From Prostheceraeus crozeri (lineage: Eukaryota; Platyhelminthes; Polycladida; Euryleptidae), in assembly GCA_907163375.1 (NCBI GenBank), contig CAJQUW010001851.1:108501-172500 (forward strand): a stretch of 64,000 bases of DNA, written 5' to 3'. This document shows positions 33,701-46,160 of this stretch, one piece after another. The notes below the pieces were generated by a model that worked only from the letters and a program-made list of their open reading frames with translations, did no database searches and had not been told where the DNA came from. Every line of letters begins with the position of its first letter. The first letter of the stretch is position 1. The position numbers and the translations under genes are program-made.

Positions 33701-34799
33701 TGCATCTTGACATCAATTGATATTGGATAGTAGATTTTAGCTACAATGTCTAAGGAACAAGAATGCCAACTGCCTTCAAAGCCAGGTGTTATTATCGAGC
33801 ATTATGAATTGCTTCTGAACCTTGTACTCAAATATATTTCCAAGATTAGAAAACGGTGATTTTAAACATAAGTTTTTATTGGGCCTTTTAAACATGGTTG
33901 TGAAGCCTAGCTTATAAGCATGATTTTTAAAGCGGGTTTTAACTTCGATTTTTAAATGTCTTAATGGTTTTTCAAACCCCAATTAAGAGTACAGTAATTT
34001 ACAAACATGATATAGACTTGCAAATAGATCCTTGTTGTTTTGTTCACAACGAGAGCAGAGTAAGACAAGCGAGCCAGTAATTTCACTTTCAAACCAAAGT
34101 TTTGCTAGATAGGCGGATGTGAAGGTTTAGATCCCTTCCAGGAAATTTAGTTTCTGACGACATATATAAGTAGTATGATGAATACATGCGATATATGTGA
34201 CTTACGACTAGCATGTTGTCGACATTACAAGGGCTCTATTTCACTCAAGTTCACAGCTGTTGGTGATTGCAGGAATATAATCTTATAAAGAAAGAAAAAT
34301 CCTGAAGGACGGGCTTTCATGTCTAATTCTGACAGCAAAATGTTGGTCATATTTTTTAAGGTCCCTCAACTGCAGGGTGCAAATACAAACCAGAAAGAGC
34401 TATTTTGATGTGGTAATATAAATAGGATTTAAGGAAATAATCGTCTAGCGGATAGCGTTGATAACTAAAACATAAGCAATTCGCTTGAATTTTTTATTAC
34501 TGTCTCTAAGATATCATTACAAGCATATGAAAAGGGAAACGTTTGTGACCTCACACACAGATGCGCGTTCAGTGTACCGGTTAAATGCTTGCAAAAGCTG
34601 GTGAAATGAAGCAATTTAAATGTTCTGCAGATGAAATGTCAGAATGCCAATGAAATGGATGTCGATTAATGAGTGTTTTTATTTTAAGAGATGACAAAAA
34701 CAGCAAGCGACATCTCATGCGTTCTTTCTTATTTAATCAACACTAAGTGATGGAATACTTTTTTCGTGTGAAGATGAAACCTTAACTCCTCCACGTGTA
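30701..34799. other. Non-coding stretch; one GC-richer patch at 32519-32670
   Basis: No supported gene. At 32519-32670 the base composition rises, and the minus strand has an open Ser/Pro-rich frame ending in a stop near 32510. It has no convincing acceptor and no family I recognise. A short GA-rich run lies at 31611-31630. Confidence 0.35.
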
Positions 34800-36333
34800 G
34801 TCCGGCAGCCAGAGTGAGTTTCTGGAGGGAATGAGGCCGAAAATGAGACTTTCACAGAATGTGCATCCTATGCCTACTGCAGATCTACGCGTCTGCCGAG
34901 TTCTACGTGGTTCCTCTTCTTGTCGGACACGATCAAAGAAAACACACTTAGACGTAAATCGATGCAAATTTGCCTATGGCAACCGAAAAATCTGTGTGTA
35001 TTTCTATCACCATAAAATCCATCTTCTAATTGCTTAAATACGAAAACGCATACAATAGCAAAAATGATTGTCTTTTAAATCAAATTTCGGCTTCTGCAAC
35101 AGTAGGCTGAAGCAGACATACAGGATCATGACATGTGTAGACTTACTTTTCATCTAGAGACTTGAAAGTCTATGCGTTTTTATGAGAGAGTAGCTGCCAA
35201 AGAGGATGTTTTGGTGATAGAAATACACGCAGATTTTCCGTTGTCATAGGTAAATTTGTATCGATTTACGTCTATGTGTACTTCAGAATATGTATTATAT
35301 GATAAGTGTGCGCAAACACGTTTTTGATATAGATTCTTGAATTTCAATGTACATTCACAAAAGAGCACTTACAAAAAAGCTTCGCTTATTGATGGAAAAA
35401 ATGAAAATTTGTGTCCTAACTGATACAAATCTTCATCAATTTGCATACGAAGGGCACCTAGGAAAGCTATCTACAAGACGGGTGCGCAAGCGCGTTTTCG
35501 ACGTAGCGGTTTGAACAGCTATGCGTTTTCACAAGATGGTAGTTGCAAAAAAGTAATCGTTTACTGATGGTAAAACTCGCAGATTTGGGGCTGAACTTGT
35601 GCAAATCTGCATCAGCTTGCATCTGCAGACTGTGCAAGTATTGTTGAACTAGTGACTAAGAAATCTAGCCGCTTGGAAAGGAAATAATTCAGAAAACTTA
35701 GCTGATAATGTTGAGAGCCATGTGGACGGTAAATGCAGCTAGTGACAGAAAGCTGCAGCGCTTCATTTTGATTGGCCATTGCTATCTGACTGTGCGATTT
35801 CTTAAGCGTGCTTTTATATTTCGAAAAGGCTCGTGACATGAAGTGGAAAGTTAAGGGTGCTCCACTAACTAGATTTTCCTAGATTTTTGATATGTTGATA
35901 AGGCATTTTTTTCTCTACAAGATAAGCCCACTCTTGAAATTATTGCAATTTGTGGCCGGTTAAAATACATATAGCCTGGACTATAACATGTAAGGATGAG
36001 AAAGAAAAATGCGGCACTACCTTTAGTAACGGCTTTAATAAATTCGAATAGCTAAAAGTATTTACACGGCAAGAAATATTTTTGCCTAAATAAATATTGT
36101 TAGCTATTCGATTTTGTTAAAGTCGCTACTAAAAGGAGTGCCGCATTTTTCTTTCTCATCCTCACCATGAACACTCTCCCGTATAAGGCTATAAACTATA
36201 CAACATGCGTTTTTCTTTGATCGTGTCTGACACGAAGAGGAACCACTCGTAGTAAGCATAGGGCATACACCTATCTGTGAAAGTCTCATTTTCGTCTTCG
36301 TTCCCTGCAGAAACTCACTCTAGCTGCCGGACA
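34800..36333. repeat. Complex element bounded by about 140-bp imperfect inverted repeats
   Basis: The outer arms are 34800-34945 (gtccggcagccagagtgag... gacacgatcaaagaaaa) and 36204-36333 in reverse, sharing long identical blocks and two indels. Inside, 34950-35052 is inverted at about 35170-35275. Related words (ctatgcgttttc, gcaaacacgttttt/gcgcaagcgcgttttc) recur roughly 345 bp apart. A separate foldback lies at 35994-36161. There is no transposase frame. It is likely a non-autonomous foldback-type transposon or nested insertions. Confidence 0.6.
35994..36161. mobile_element. Foldback element with 61-bp arms
   Basis: The left arm 35994-36054 (ggatgagaaagaaaaatgcg...) and right arm 36101-36161 (...cgcatttttctttctcatcc) are close reverse complements around a 46-bp AT-rich loop. 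No coding capacity. It resembles a small MITE. Confidence 0.8.
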
Positions 36334-39300
36334 AGTAACCGCAAGTAGATAACAAACGGTGACTACGGAAAGTCTCATATGCATAGCATCTAAATAATAC
36401 TACTTCAGTTGATTCCGTTGACAACAGAGATAACACTCTTTCATAATATTGAAATTGGTGTTAATGGTTTCCATGGGAATTGACAGAATAAAATGATAGA
36501 ATAACTAATGCACATTAATCTTGAAATGTAAATGTGCGCATGCATAATAATATTCGAACATTAACGAAGCACCGGCGAAAAGCATTGTGAGTGATATAGG
36601 ATATAACGTGGTGGTAAAGTGACATACCTACCCAATTTTTGCATCTAAAACCATTTAGTTGCTTGGTATTTTAAATGTTTTACATTTTCACTTTTTCATC
36701 TTTTTGTCAGAGAGGACAAGCTGTGGGTAGATTAGTCACTGATAGCAACTTGAAGAGCGAATGCTAGTTTAAATTATCAATGAAAATTCATCTACTGCAT
36801 GCGATGAGGTCTAATATAATATAAATTTTGCAATCGTGAAATGTGAACTATCGATAGAAAGAAAAAAAGTGGTCAATCGATTATTCTAAGGAAATGTCCC
36901 AGAGCAACTTTTATGTGTATTTCCGATCCCCTGAAACATTGAAACTCACTGAAGCATTTTATCGAGGATGAAAGATCTCCTACATAGCCAAGTTTGCAGC
37001 TTCATTACATCTCAAGACGCTTGGACCTCTGATTTCGATGTCTTTATTTCCCTACCTAACAGGAAATGAGTGCTGGAGTGATTTTCATCATCGAGCGAAA
37101 ACTAAGAATTGCTCAGATTTAAATCAAATGAGAATTGTTGAATTGAGGATGAAATTAACAGATAATAGGCAAATATTGTCATCACCTTCATTATGAGAAA
37201 ATTGCAAACAAAAAACTTTTCAAGATGCATGCATCCACTCCATTCATATTCAAGTTCAAACACGTGACTGAATTTACTTTGCAAACAATAGCGACTGAGA
37301 CATCAACGTAAGCAAGCGAGAGGACTAGTGAACTACCAAGGTAGGCAAAAGGTGGACATGAGCATTTTACGTACACAGATCGAGATTCTCGCGTAAAATA
37401 ATCAGACAAAATAATTTCTTTTGTCTGTCAATTGCTGATGATGCGCTTGATGTCAAAGTTTGCACTAGAAAATGAGAGGACGAAATACGTTGTACAGAAG
37501 ATAAGTTTGCAACTATTTAGATGGTCTTATTTATTGACAAATTGAGTAAATGGAAATCACTTCTTGCTTTTAAGATATCAGAACGATTTTTACAAGTCAA
37601 ATTCGAGCCGCCTCCGGTTCCCTTCCACTTCACGTGGAATATCGACGATTTCTTCTTACTTGCTCATGGACTTTACTTGTTCGCATCCAAGTCTAGCAAC
37701 GTCTCAAAATGGGCGACAAGTCTGACCTTTAAACCAATTTGTAGGAAATTTTGCACTTAAATATTGAAGAATTAAAAAATCAGCTTTCTGAAACCTGTAA
37801 TGCCTGCATCCCTTCTCGCAGATCATTTTCATACGTGAAACATTCTTAGCCAGAATTGTTCGACTACAACAAGGTGACGGTATGTGAAATCATTACAGAG
37901 AGCCTATTCTCAAGGGCTCTTAAATTCCAGGGCTACCTGCTTATGAATAATATTTTTATCGTCTATTGTGAAAATGCTATTTATCATTTTTACACTTTCA
38001 TATGAACAATATTAGTTGATTTAATGGTTTATTGAAATACCTCGTGGTCTAATTGTTATAATTGCTGTCTATGCAGTCATTGCGAAGCTTTCATTCATTT
38101 GCTTTTCGATAACGTGCTTTAGCCTTCATCTGTTCCGTCTGCATTGCTGCACTGCCGTCTTAGATCATACTATCTATAGAGATCATATTAGATATAGATC
38201 TGATTCTACTGATGGCATGGTGCTCCTAAATTCACACTGATTTTCATGATTCACATCCTGGAGTAAGAGAGAACGATACGAATTTTTCAATATCACAACC
38301 TGAAAATTATTTTTGATTGCAATATCACGCTGACTAAGCGACGAACGTTTGTGTATTGCCCTTTTTGTATAACGAAGAAGCAATAATTAGTGAATTGAAA
38401 ACATCAAGCAACCATGAGACGTAGTCAAATAGAACTCACATAGTTATCAGATGAATTCCGCAGACGTTTCGTCGAAACGTTCATGACAATTGAACATAAT
38501 AAATTTGCATGATAAGCTTCGGTTGAGGAAGACGGATTCATGTAACTTCACCATGACTCAAAAGACAAGCCCTATAATCAGAATAAACACCATAGCCAAA
38601 CCCATCGCTCAGTCTGTGAGGTTAGACTCCGAATTCATTGGCAAACTTTCATGACATCACAGGTAACGGACACTATTCAAAATAAGTTATGTCAAATACA
38701 CGATGTGCGAGTATAGCGACTTATTTCTACTTCATTGAACAACCACTTGTCAGTTCGCACGTCAATCTAGCGTCATTACACTGGCACGTTTTCTATTTCG
38801 ATTAATACGCACTTATCATCTATAAAATGATTATCATCTTAAGGACACAGTGTCATTCATGAATGACGTTTTACGGCTTTTATTAACAATAGCAAACAGA
38901 TGTCGTCGACAATTCATCCACTTGAAAATCTAAGCTCAAGGTTCTCCATTATGCTAGGCATGAGAAGTCGAGAGAAGCTATCATTTCAAATATTCATGAG
39001 GTCAGAAAGTCAAAGTTTCAACCAGTATAATAATCATCTGAATATTAAAGGAAACTGCTCGCGCAAATTAGGAAATAAAAAATTAAGTTGAATTTTACAA
39101 GTCAAAATTTATTGTCAGTTAATGCCTACTTGAAACTAGGGATGTAACGGATTTGAACATTTTAAGTTCAGCCGGAACCGAATTTGCCGAAATTCAGAAA
39201 AACTCCGGCTCGATTTGCTATGAAGAGTAGAAGAATAGATCAATTTTTCGCGTGTAAATTCGTTTTAATCGTTAAAGTATACTCAGTAGTTAAGAACGAC

Positions 39301-40737
39301 AAAGTCCCATGCCGTGGAAGTGTGGCTGCATGTTGGCTCAAATTCCGCTCATACAACCACGGACGGCTTTATTCAGGACTGGTAGATACGAAAATTAGCT
39401 TTCAGATAGTGATGACTGAGCCACACATCATAAAAGCTCATTTTTTTCAGGTTCACCAACCAGTGGAAGCAATCACTCAATACAGCTTGACGAAATCGAT
39501 GCTAATCAGACTCTACACGTTTGTGTTTGCGAAATAGTGATTTAATTTTCAAAAAATGGGAATATTGCAAATTATAAGAATTTCAGTTTCATCTCACCAA
39601 TTCGTCATAATAAACATCAACATCTGTTATTTTCCATAAAAATCTGGTTGCTTTATATTGTGCATTTGAGTGCTGTCAATATCGCTGTGAATTCGACCCT
39701 CTTCCAACAGGAGTGATAGCTAGACATTAGAGACCTAGAGAATCCACGATTCACCGAACAGCGATTGATGGGAAAGTTGGCGAAGATATGGACTACATTG
39801 CCGCTAATATTTTCATTTTCACTCAGGCTTGCCGGTCAGATTTACTCTTGCTGAATCAGTTTAAGCAAAGCGGAACGCAGAATTCTTCTTTAAGAAACTG
39901 CACCATAGCTCTCTGCGGCTGAAAGCCACAACACTGCGCCGGATTTACATCGTTCATTTCGGATTTTGAATGATAATTTCTTTAAAGCAAATCATATCTT
40001 GATCATTCTGAAAATTATAACAGTTTTGTAGGCCAACAACGCTTCATATCATTAGGGGATTCAGCCTTTCTGCAGACTTACGTCGAAATAAAGTTGAGAC
40101 AATAAATAAACAATCAATTAACATTACAGATATAAACAAGCCGTTCGAGGTGTCCTAGTACTGAAATGAAATGTCGCTTTCAAATGCAGTGCATCGCATA
40201 AAGAATTATATCACGAAAAATGCAAAATTTCTCTTGAATTTTCAAAATTGCGTTTCGACTCCAGCTTCAGATACCCATGTTTGCTTGAATATAAATTAGG
40301 ATTATTGCGTGCCTAACAACCGAAGACAATTCGATGATAAGATACTTTTATGTCTCCGTGAATGTAATGTAGATATCCCATCACTTTATTTTACCTGTAA
40401 AGCAGATGATTGCCCACGCGGGAGATAATATTTACTCCAATGCACTGGAAGGAGCATATTCTATGCCAATTTTGAGTGTACTTGTCCTGCCTTAGTATAG
40501 AATATATCTGTGAGTAGATATTTACACTATTGGTCTGACGACATTTCTATTCAAATATTCATGATAATCATAGACATATCAGTCACAATTCGTCCTTTAT
40601 CATCATAGCATGTCGTCAAATAAAAATCTCTACGCATAAAATAACACCCCTCAGATATCCTAGCGAGAATCACTGGTACTGAGTTTCTAAGAAGTAAATT
40701 GCTAACCTTCGAAAATGCATGAAATCTCAAACGCCAC
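36334..40737. other. Non-coding stretch; isolated hAT-like terminus near 39138
   Basis: No gene recognised. At 39138 the sequence TAGGGATGTAACGGATTT looks like a hAT terminal repeat, followed by a GGAACCGAATTTGCCGAA segment of the type seen in hAT subterminal regions. No matching opposite end was found. A 117-codon frame at 39184-39537 has no known motif. Confidence 0.35.
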
Positions 40738-40981
40738 CTACAAAATTGATAGTAGCATAGATGAACTTCTTGTAACGTGCATCAGAACCACGTGACAAAT
40801 GGATATAGTCTCCCATTTCAAGATATAAGTTTGCGATTGCGGAAGCTCTTAATGAATGTGGAAAGCAATGTAGTAAACAACATAGAGGAGCCATCGTTTC
40901 TTCAGCAGCAAATCCTCTCGATAAAAAACAGAAGACATTGAAGGCAAAGGCCACTAGGCTCATGTCATACTGCTTCATAGG
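40738..40981 (-). CDS. Candidate host-gene exon, function unknown
   Basis: On the minus strand an acceptor tttatctaacAG precedes an open frame that runs to a possible donor (TAG|GTGGCG at 40738/40737, or GTAGGT a few bases earlier). The roughly 80 residues have a protein-like composition: MSLVAFAFNVFCFLSRGFA, a CCLLHCFPHSLRASAIA segment, LYLEMGDYIHLSRG and KKFIYATINF. It is helical and Leu/Ala-rich, possibly part of a large helical-repeat protein. I do not recognise the family. Frame integrity and splice-like borders favour a real exon over chance. Confidence 0.45.
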
Positions 40982-43291
40982 CTGTTAGATAAATATCCTC
41001 AAATGACATAGCTCAAGAGATAAGCAGGATTATTTGAAAGAGATTACTAGATTACTACTAGACCAAATGATTCAACTAGGTTTACACCATATCAAGCTAT
41101 GTATACCATCATTCACTATTTATATATATTATAGCATTGGTCTTCTCAAACACGCCAGCCTCAATTTGGCTCTAATCACTATCTAGGATCTCCATTCTTA
41201 CCATCTGATTTTTCACATAGTCTAGTTCAGTCAATCAAGATATCGCATCAGGAAGTCAAATTTTTCCATTTCCATTTCCTTTTACAAGGAAACTAGAAAA
41301 CTGAAAGAAAATCGAACTACCTACATGAGATAGCTAGTTGTTCAAACTGGGGGGCTTTCCACATGAAGATTGGCTACATATCTCAGTTTGGGTAGACAAG
41401 TACAATGGAAGGATGTGCTTTGTGACCTCGTAATCTCACTTGTAGGAAGAACCGTCGAGCACGAATTTGAAGGCGAAGTGAATGTCAACTAACTTTGACG
41501 CCGCTTGTGTGACACGCAGTGCGAGTAGCATACTTGTGCCTCTATTCACATAGTGTGATAGAATCCACACAAAAGGCCGCTTTTTCCTTCGCAATCTATG
41601 TTTAAAATTCAGAAAATTATCACGCCTTCAGAATTATTTCTTATTGCAATTTATATGCAACCATAGTTGTCGCTAGACTCATGAAAATATATACTTAGCT
41701 ATCATCAAACCGAGGTGTTCAAAAATACAACAAGCCTAAATATACATGCATGCGTGAATTTCAAACCAACGTAACTTGTGGGTTTCTCAGAAGTACACTA
41801 AACACCACGCAGTGAGAACTGCATATTTCATTCGATCAGATCGTAAATTTCGCAGGTAGCCCACACCTAATCATGTGGCACATGCCTTCCATTCAAAATT
41901 TAAATATCCGAATTTTATTCGATTTCCATTCGAATTCGATTTTCATTTTTTAAAGTTAGCTTCTACTGAAAAATTGTAGGGGTACCAAAGGAGCTACTTG
42001 TTGTTCCCTGGTCTATTTGACGAATTCCATGGTACTGCATCGTTCTGAATCTTTCCCCTACCTTCCACATTATACATCCACTATCAATCACATCGATTCC
42101 TCATTACAATGAGATACCAATGCTAGTGAAATCTACAAAACCAAAAACTCATGCATGGCAAATAACAGCCAACCAATTTCAAATGAATAACATGTAATTC
42201 AAAATTTTCATCAAATGAGACTCATACTGCCACCAAATGTAACGATGGAGAGATCATCCTATAATACTAAAGTTTCAAGGTTTTGATTTGCATCTAATAC
42301 GTGAAGTTATAACAAATCTGAGAGGCCGCGCAAATCAACAACACAAAGAAAAAGATTCGATTCAGATATTAGCACACATCGACTGATCAGCGATTCTTCT
42401 GTTAAATCCCGACAACGAAGGAGACTCTGGCCTACTAAATGGTAGCGTCATTCATCTGTGTGACTGCCGAGTTCATTGTGTGACAAGTGGTATTCAACCC
42501 AGGCAAAAGTTAACAGCAGGTGTAATCCTCTTAGGTCTGAGGGCCGCACGCCCGCTACACTGGATAGCACAACGAATATTTTGATAAAACCTATTCGTGG
42601 AAGGCCTAGGCTTGCAATTCTTCTCAAGAAACGAAGAATTCCTAGTAAGCATAATTCATAAACTTGGGCTGATTGCATCTCTGCCATTTTTACAGACCGT
42701 TTTCCAGAGCGGGAATCAGGCCGGAGTCAACATCCGGGCCTGCAATTTGCAAGCATGACCGGGCCAAACCGGGCCCGGGTCGCCGATTTTAATGGCAATT
42801 ATCCTTGACGTCCTTCACATTTCCTTAATACTGCGTTGATGCACAGTCGAGCTAAACCTATGCGGTTTGCAAGTATTTCTATCATAATAAAGACAAATAT
42901 CATTAAGCAAGCGCTCATGTCATGATGCGGATATGATGAGCTTCCTTTACACAAGCGCATAATCTTCTCAGTACGAATAATTCCAACAACAGATTTGAAG
43001 ACCAACGTGTTCGCAGAATAAGTCATGGAGAGCGGTTTCTACGAAGCATGACTTAATTTTGACAGTATTGCATTGCCGGAATGAGTTATTGATGGCTTCA
43101 TTTGTGGACGCATGTCATACTTATTGTTTGAAAAGCAAGAACGCGTTTGCAATTTTTGAATTATGAGCACGGGGCCGTACAAAAAAATCCGGACCGATTA
43201 CCACACTGGTCGCTGTTGCCCGTTGAATGGTTAAGCAAAATTTGCATTGCCGCTAAAGTATTTCGTTGGGTACTCCGGATAATCAAACTTA
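40982..43291. other. Non-coding stretch with a GC-rich patch near 42710-42785
   Basis: No gene recognised. At 42710-42785 there is a patch with CCGGGCC and AACCGGGCCCGGGTCG words, resembling subterminal GC-rich parts of hAT-type elements. I could not define ends. Confidence 0.35.
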
Positions 43292-43392
43292 AGCTGATGA
43301 CTTCCAGGTGCGGATTTATTGAAATTGCAGAACGCTTTGAACATCGACCTCTTGGCAGCACATTGCGGCAACCACTGTCAGAGGGTCGGCAT
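43292..43392 (+). repeat. Direct repeat, first copy (with 44022-44123)
   Basis: About 100 bp shared with 44022-44123 through the blocks ttattgaaattgcagaacg, ttgaacatcga and gcacattgc. The copies are 730 bp apart and lie just upstream of the Gypsy gag. They could be decayed repeats belonging to its 5' region. Confidence 0.7.
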
Positions 43393-44021
43393 TCATAATC
43401 ATTTTCTAGAGTTTAAATGGGATTCCCTGCAGTGAGGATCGCAACCATTTTGCCTAACGTCAGATGAAACTCTTAAGTGATCTCCCATTCATTCGGCGAC
43501 CACATAATTAAACATGAACATTGGCTTCACACCGTTTCCTCCTCAAGTGATTGGCGTACCGACGGACTTGGTCACAGACACAGTCCGACAGGTTGCGCTG
43601 GACCAATGGTCCTATAATTGGGAGTTAACAACATTAAGGTCCATATTCACTTAGTTGAGTAGTTCACGTTTCTGTCCTCTGATCAGATGTGATTGTAATC
43701 ACGTTTACAATTGTTATATAAGCCTACCAGCTGAACTTAAACATACCGGTAGATGGCTAATAACATGATATTATCTACTATCAGGGAGGCCCATGTTGAG
43801 TCCTCTACATTCGAAAGAGTTTGAAAAAAACAGAAAGTTCTTTTCTACTGATTTTCAAGTTTCTAACAACTCTAACCCGAATGTTATGCACAAGTAGCAA
43901 AATGGAAAGCTTTTTCAATATCAGCGGAAATATCCCCTGAGCATTGAATGTACCGGTACTACACTATAGTCCCTTTGCAGACCCATAGAATCTTTACATA
44001 GAGCGCGCATGATAGTGCGTC

Positions 44022-44123
44022 AGCTGATAACCTAGACGGTGCGAATTTATTGAAATTGCAGAACGTTTTGAACATCGACTTCTTAGCCGCACATTGCAGC
44101 ATCCACTGTCACAGGCCCGGCAC
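44022..44123 (+). repeat. Direct repeat, second copy (with 43292-43392)
   Basis: Second copy of the roughly 100-bp repeat. A TATATAAGCC box lies between the two copies at about 43715, and an AATAAA-like signal (caataaactaac) lies downstream near 44404. These are suggestive of LTR-type promoter and polyadenylation signals but not conclusive. Confidence 0.65.
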
Positions 44124-44464
44124 ACCAGATTCGAGGTTGACGCACCAGCGCGCCAGACGTGAGATATAGATTCATCATTGAACAGACAGTGTGTAGTAAT
44201 AGAGACTATACAATTGTTGCTAACACATGTAGCTCTGACCTTCGTCCGTGTCACGTGTGTTGCATGCATTTGATTGTAATAACTGTTCCTCGGTCATGAG
44301 TATGACTTTTACTATTCTTTGCGCACGTTGGGCTTTATAATCATGTTGTTCTGCTATTTAGAACTATTCAATTCCTTTTCAGGAATTATCATCGTTAACG
44401 CTTCAATAAACTAACCGAGACGACAAATAGTTTTTCTCTATGATAATTCCATGCAATTACGGAA

Positions 44465-45230
44465 ATGCCGAAACTTGAACTCGATTGTCAAGCCCCAGGA
44501 TGTCGCGTGACCATTGAAGGCGCACTGAGGGCACCCACGCCTTAGCCAAGATACCTCTGAGGAAGAATGGAAAACTTCTATGCGTCGCTGAGACCTATTT
44601 CGGAAATGCACCGAGATGCGTCCTGACGAGGTCACTGTCCAACTTTTCCAATGTTGCGAAGAATTAGGCAACCACCTGCTCAAAGAAGCAACCACCCCAA
44701 ATGTGATGAAACGACTAGCTGTCATCCCGATAGCCGTCAGTGTCAGGACAGCGGAGCTTCTTCTCATGAGATAATCACATGATGAATGTTTCCACGCTTT
44801 CTACACCAGAGTGAAAGGCAAAGCAGCAACCTGCAACTACATCGCCAAATGGCGTTGTACCCCATCCAAGAATGTCCACCTCACCGATGTCATCATCCGC
44901 GACGTTGTCGTAGCTGGCTTAGCCGACATCGATGTCAGGAAATGTTTTAGGTTGGACCGCCCACCCATAGCAGACGTCATCTCCTTTACAGAAGGATGAG
45001 AAATGGCCCGAAACGCCATGAATAGTCAAGCTACAGCTGCTGGGATTTCCAGTTTCAAACAAAAGGAAAACCCACCACTCAAAACCAGATGCCTTGAAAA
45101 CCGCGAGATGTCCTGAATGCCCCAAAACATTCAAATTGTTCACAGAAGGTGCACGTGGATGGAACACGAAAACCCACAAGATATGCATCGAGTGTTGGAG
45201 GAATAACTAATCTCGTAGAAGACAGAAAAC
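44465..45230 (+). pseudogene. Gypsy gag remnant
   Basis: Translation from 44465 is recognisable in at least three frames, with stops after about 26 codons. The segment at 44811-44999 is the best preserved. A Cys-x2-Cys-type cluster lies near 45115-45200 (CPECPKTF, then CIECW), comparable to the zinc-binding part of gag proteins in this lineage. Confidence 0.72.
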
Positions 45231-45599
45231 CCATCCCGGAGACGTTGAAAGGGTATACAAATCGTCTGTTTCGAATAATGGAGCCATTGTTATGAAGATC
45301 GGAACGATGCATGGAGCTAGCCTTTCTGACTCACACTCCACGAAGAACATTCGACGAAAGATTCCTGTGGAACTCGACCGTCACATCTTCTACCTGTCGG
45401 CTAGATAACTACATTTCGTTCAGAGTCAAGTGCCTCCACAGACCCCAAATAAAATCAATGTCATAACGGATACACCAGGAGGCACGATGGCGGACCACGT
45501 CGAACAGTCGATCTTTCACCACTGAACAGACACTGCTCCAGGGAAATTCATTCAATGCGATCTCACTTTTCAATTAGCTCGTGATGTCGCTCCAAATTC

Positions 45600-46150
45600 G
45601 TGGAAAACGGCAACAGATGAGTAACAGTGTACCAATTCGTGGAGAAGGTAGGCATCTTACGACTTTCTTACGCTGATTGGACGTTTCCGGTACTTGCATG
45701 CCCCTCCCCCCACCCCAAGCATTCGTGTCCAGTAGCGACGGCTACAATAGAAGATTCGATGAGATTATTGTAGACTTCCCACGCAAACAGCGTTGTGTTG
45801 ATTACACAGTCTTCTATGATCAGGATCTCGTCGAGCATTGGTGGAGAACCATGCATTTCCTCGAAATGCTATGCAATGCAGTAATCATCTTCAATCCCGA
45901 AAAGTTACAATTTGCCCGAAAGACCGCTATATTTTCAGAATTCCGCCTACCCGAAAACTCCGTGGAACACCTTCCAAAATACATTGATGCCATCAAACAC
46001 TTCCCAACGCCAACATCAACCACTGACATTCGATCATGGTTTGGCCAAGTTAATCAGATTTCATATTACGACCAATTACGTGACATCATGTAGCCTTTCA
46101 AGCCACTGCACAGTCCGAAGCCATGATCCAATGGACAAACGAGCTTGATA
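45600..46150 (+). pseudogene. Gypsy pol RT remnant
   Basis: The open part at 45677-46093 covers the middle and end of the RT. CVDYTVFYDQ holds the catalytic box in a degraded form (the second Asp replaced by Tyr). NPEKLQFARKTAIFSEFR and LPKYIDAIKHFPTP follow, then the start of the RNase H linker (WFGQVNQISYYDQLRDIM). It is interrupted at TAG 46091-46093, after which similarity continues briefly (QWTNELDNAF). Confidence 0.82.
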
Positions 46151-46160
46151 ATGCATTTAT

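Larger units (their letters stand above)
44450..46160 (+). mobile_element. Ty3/Gypsy-type LTR retrotransposon remnant
   Basis: A degenerate gag-pol on the plus strand. Gag begins near ATG 44465 with MPKLELDCQAPGC. It continues with KGKAATCNYIAKW and a VIIRDVVVAGLADIDVRKC segment, then a Cys-containing segment (ECPKTFKLFTEGARGW). The RT part near 45677-46093 shows RRFDEIIVDFPRKQRCVD, where the YXDD region is recognisable as CVDYTVFYDQDL, and then DIRSWFGQVNQISYY. Stops and frameshifts occur throughout, and the integrase and the 3' LTR are not seen. No envelope gene is visible. Confidence 0.8.

Noticed and set aside
38461-38484. Palindrome acgtttcg-t-cgaaacgt, considered as a hammerhead trace
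   Set aside because: It contains the CGAAACGT word common in Penelope hammerheads, but there is no CTGANGA-type core, no stem II and no adjacent Penelope coding sequence.
39138-41960. Possible full hAT element from TAGGGATG at 39138 to a TTCGAAT-rich patch near 41930
   Set aside because: The two ends do not show convincing inverted similarity and no 8-bp target duplication was found.
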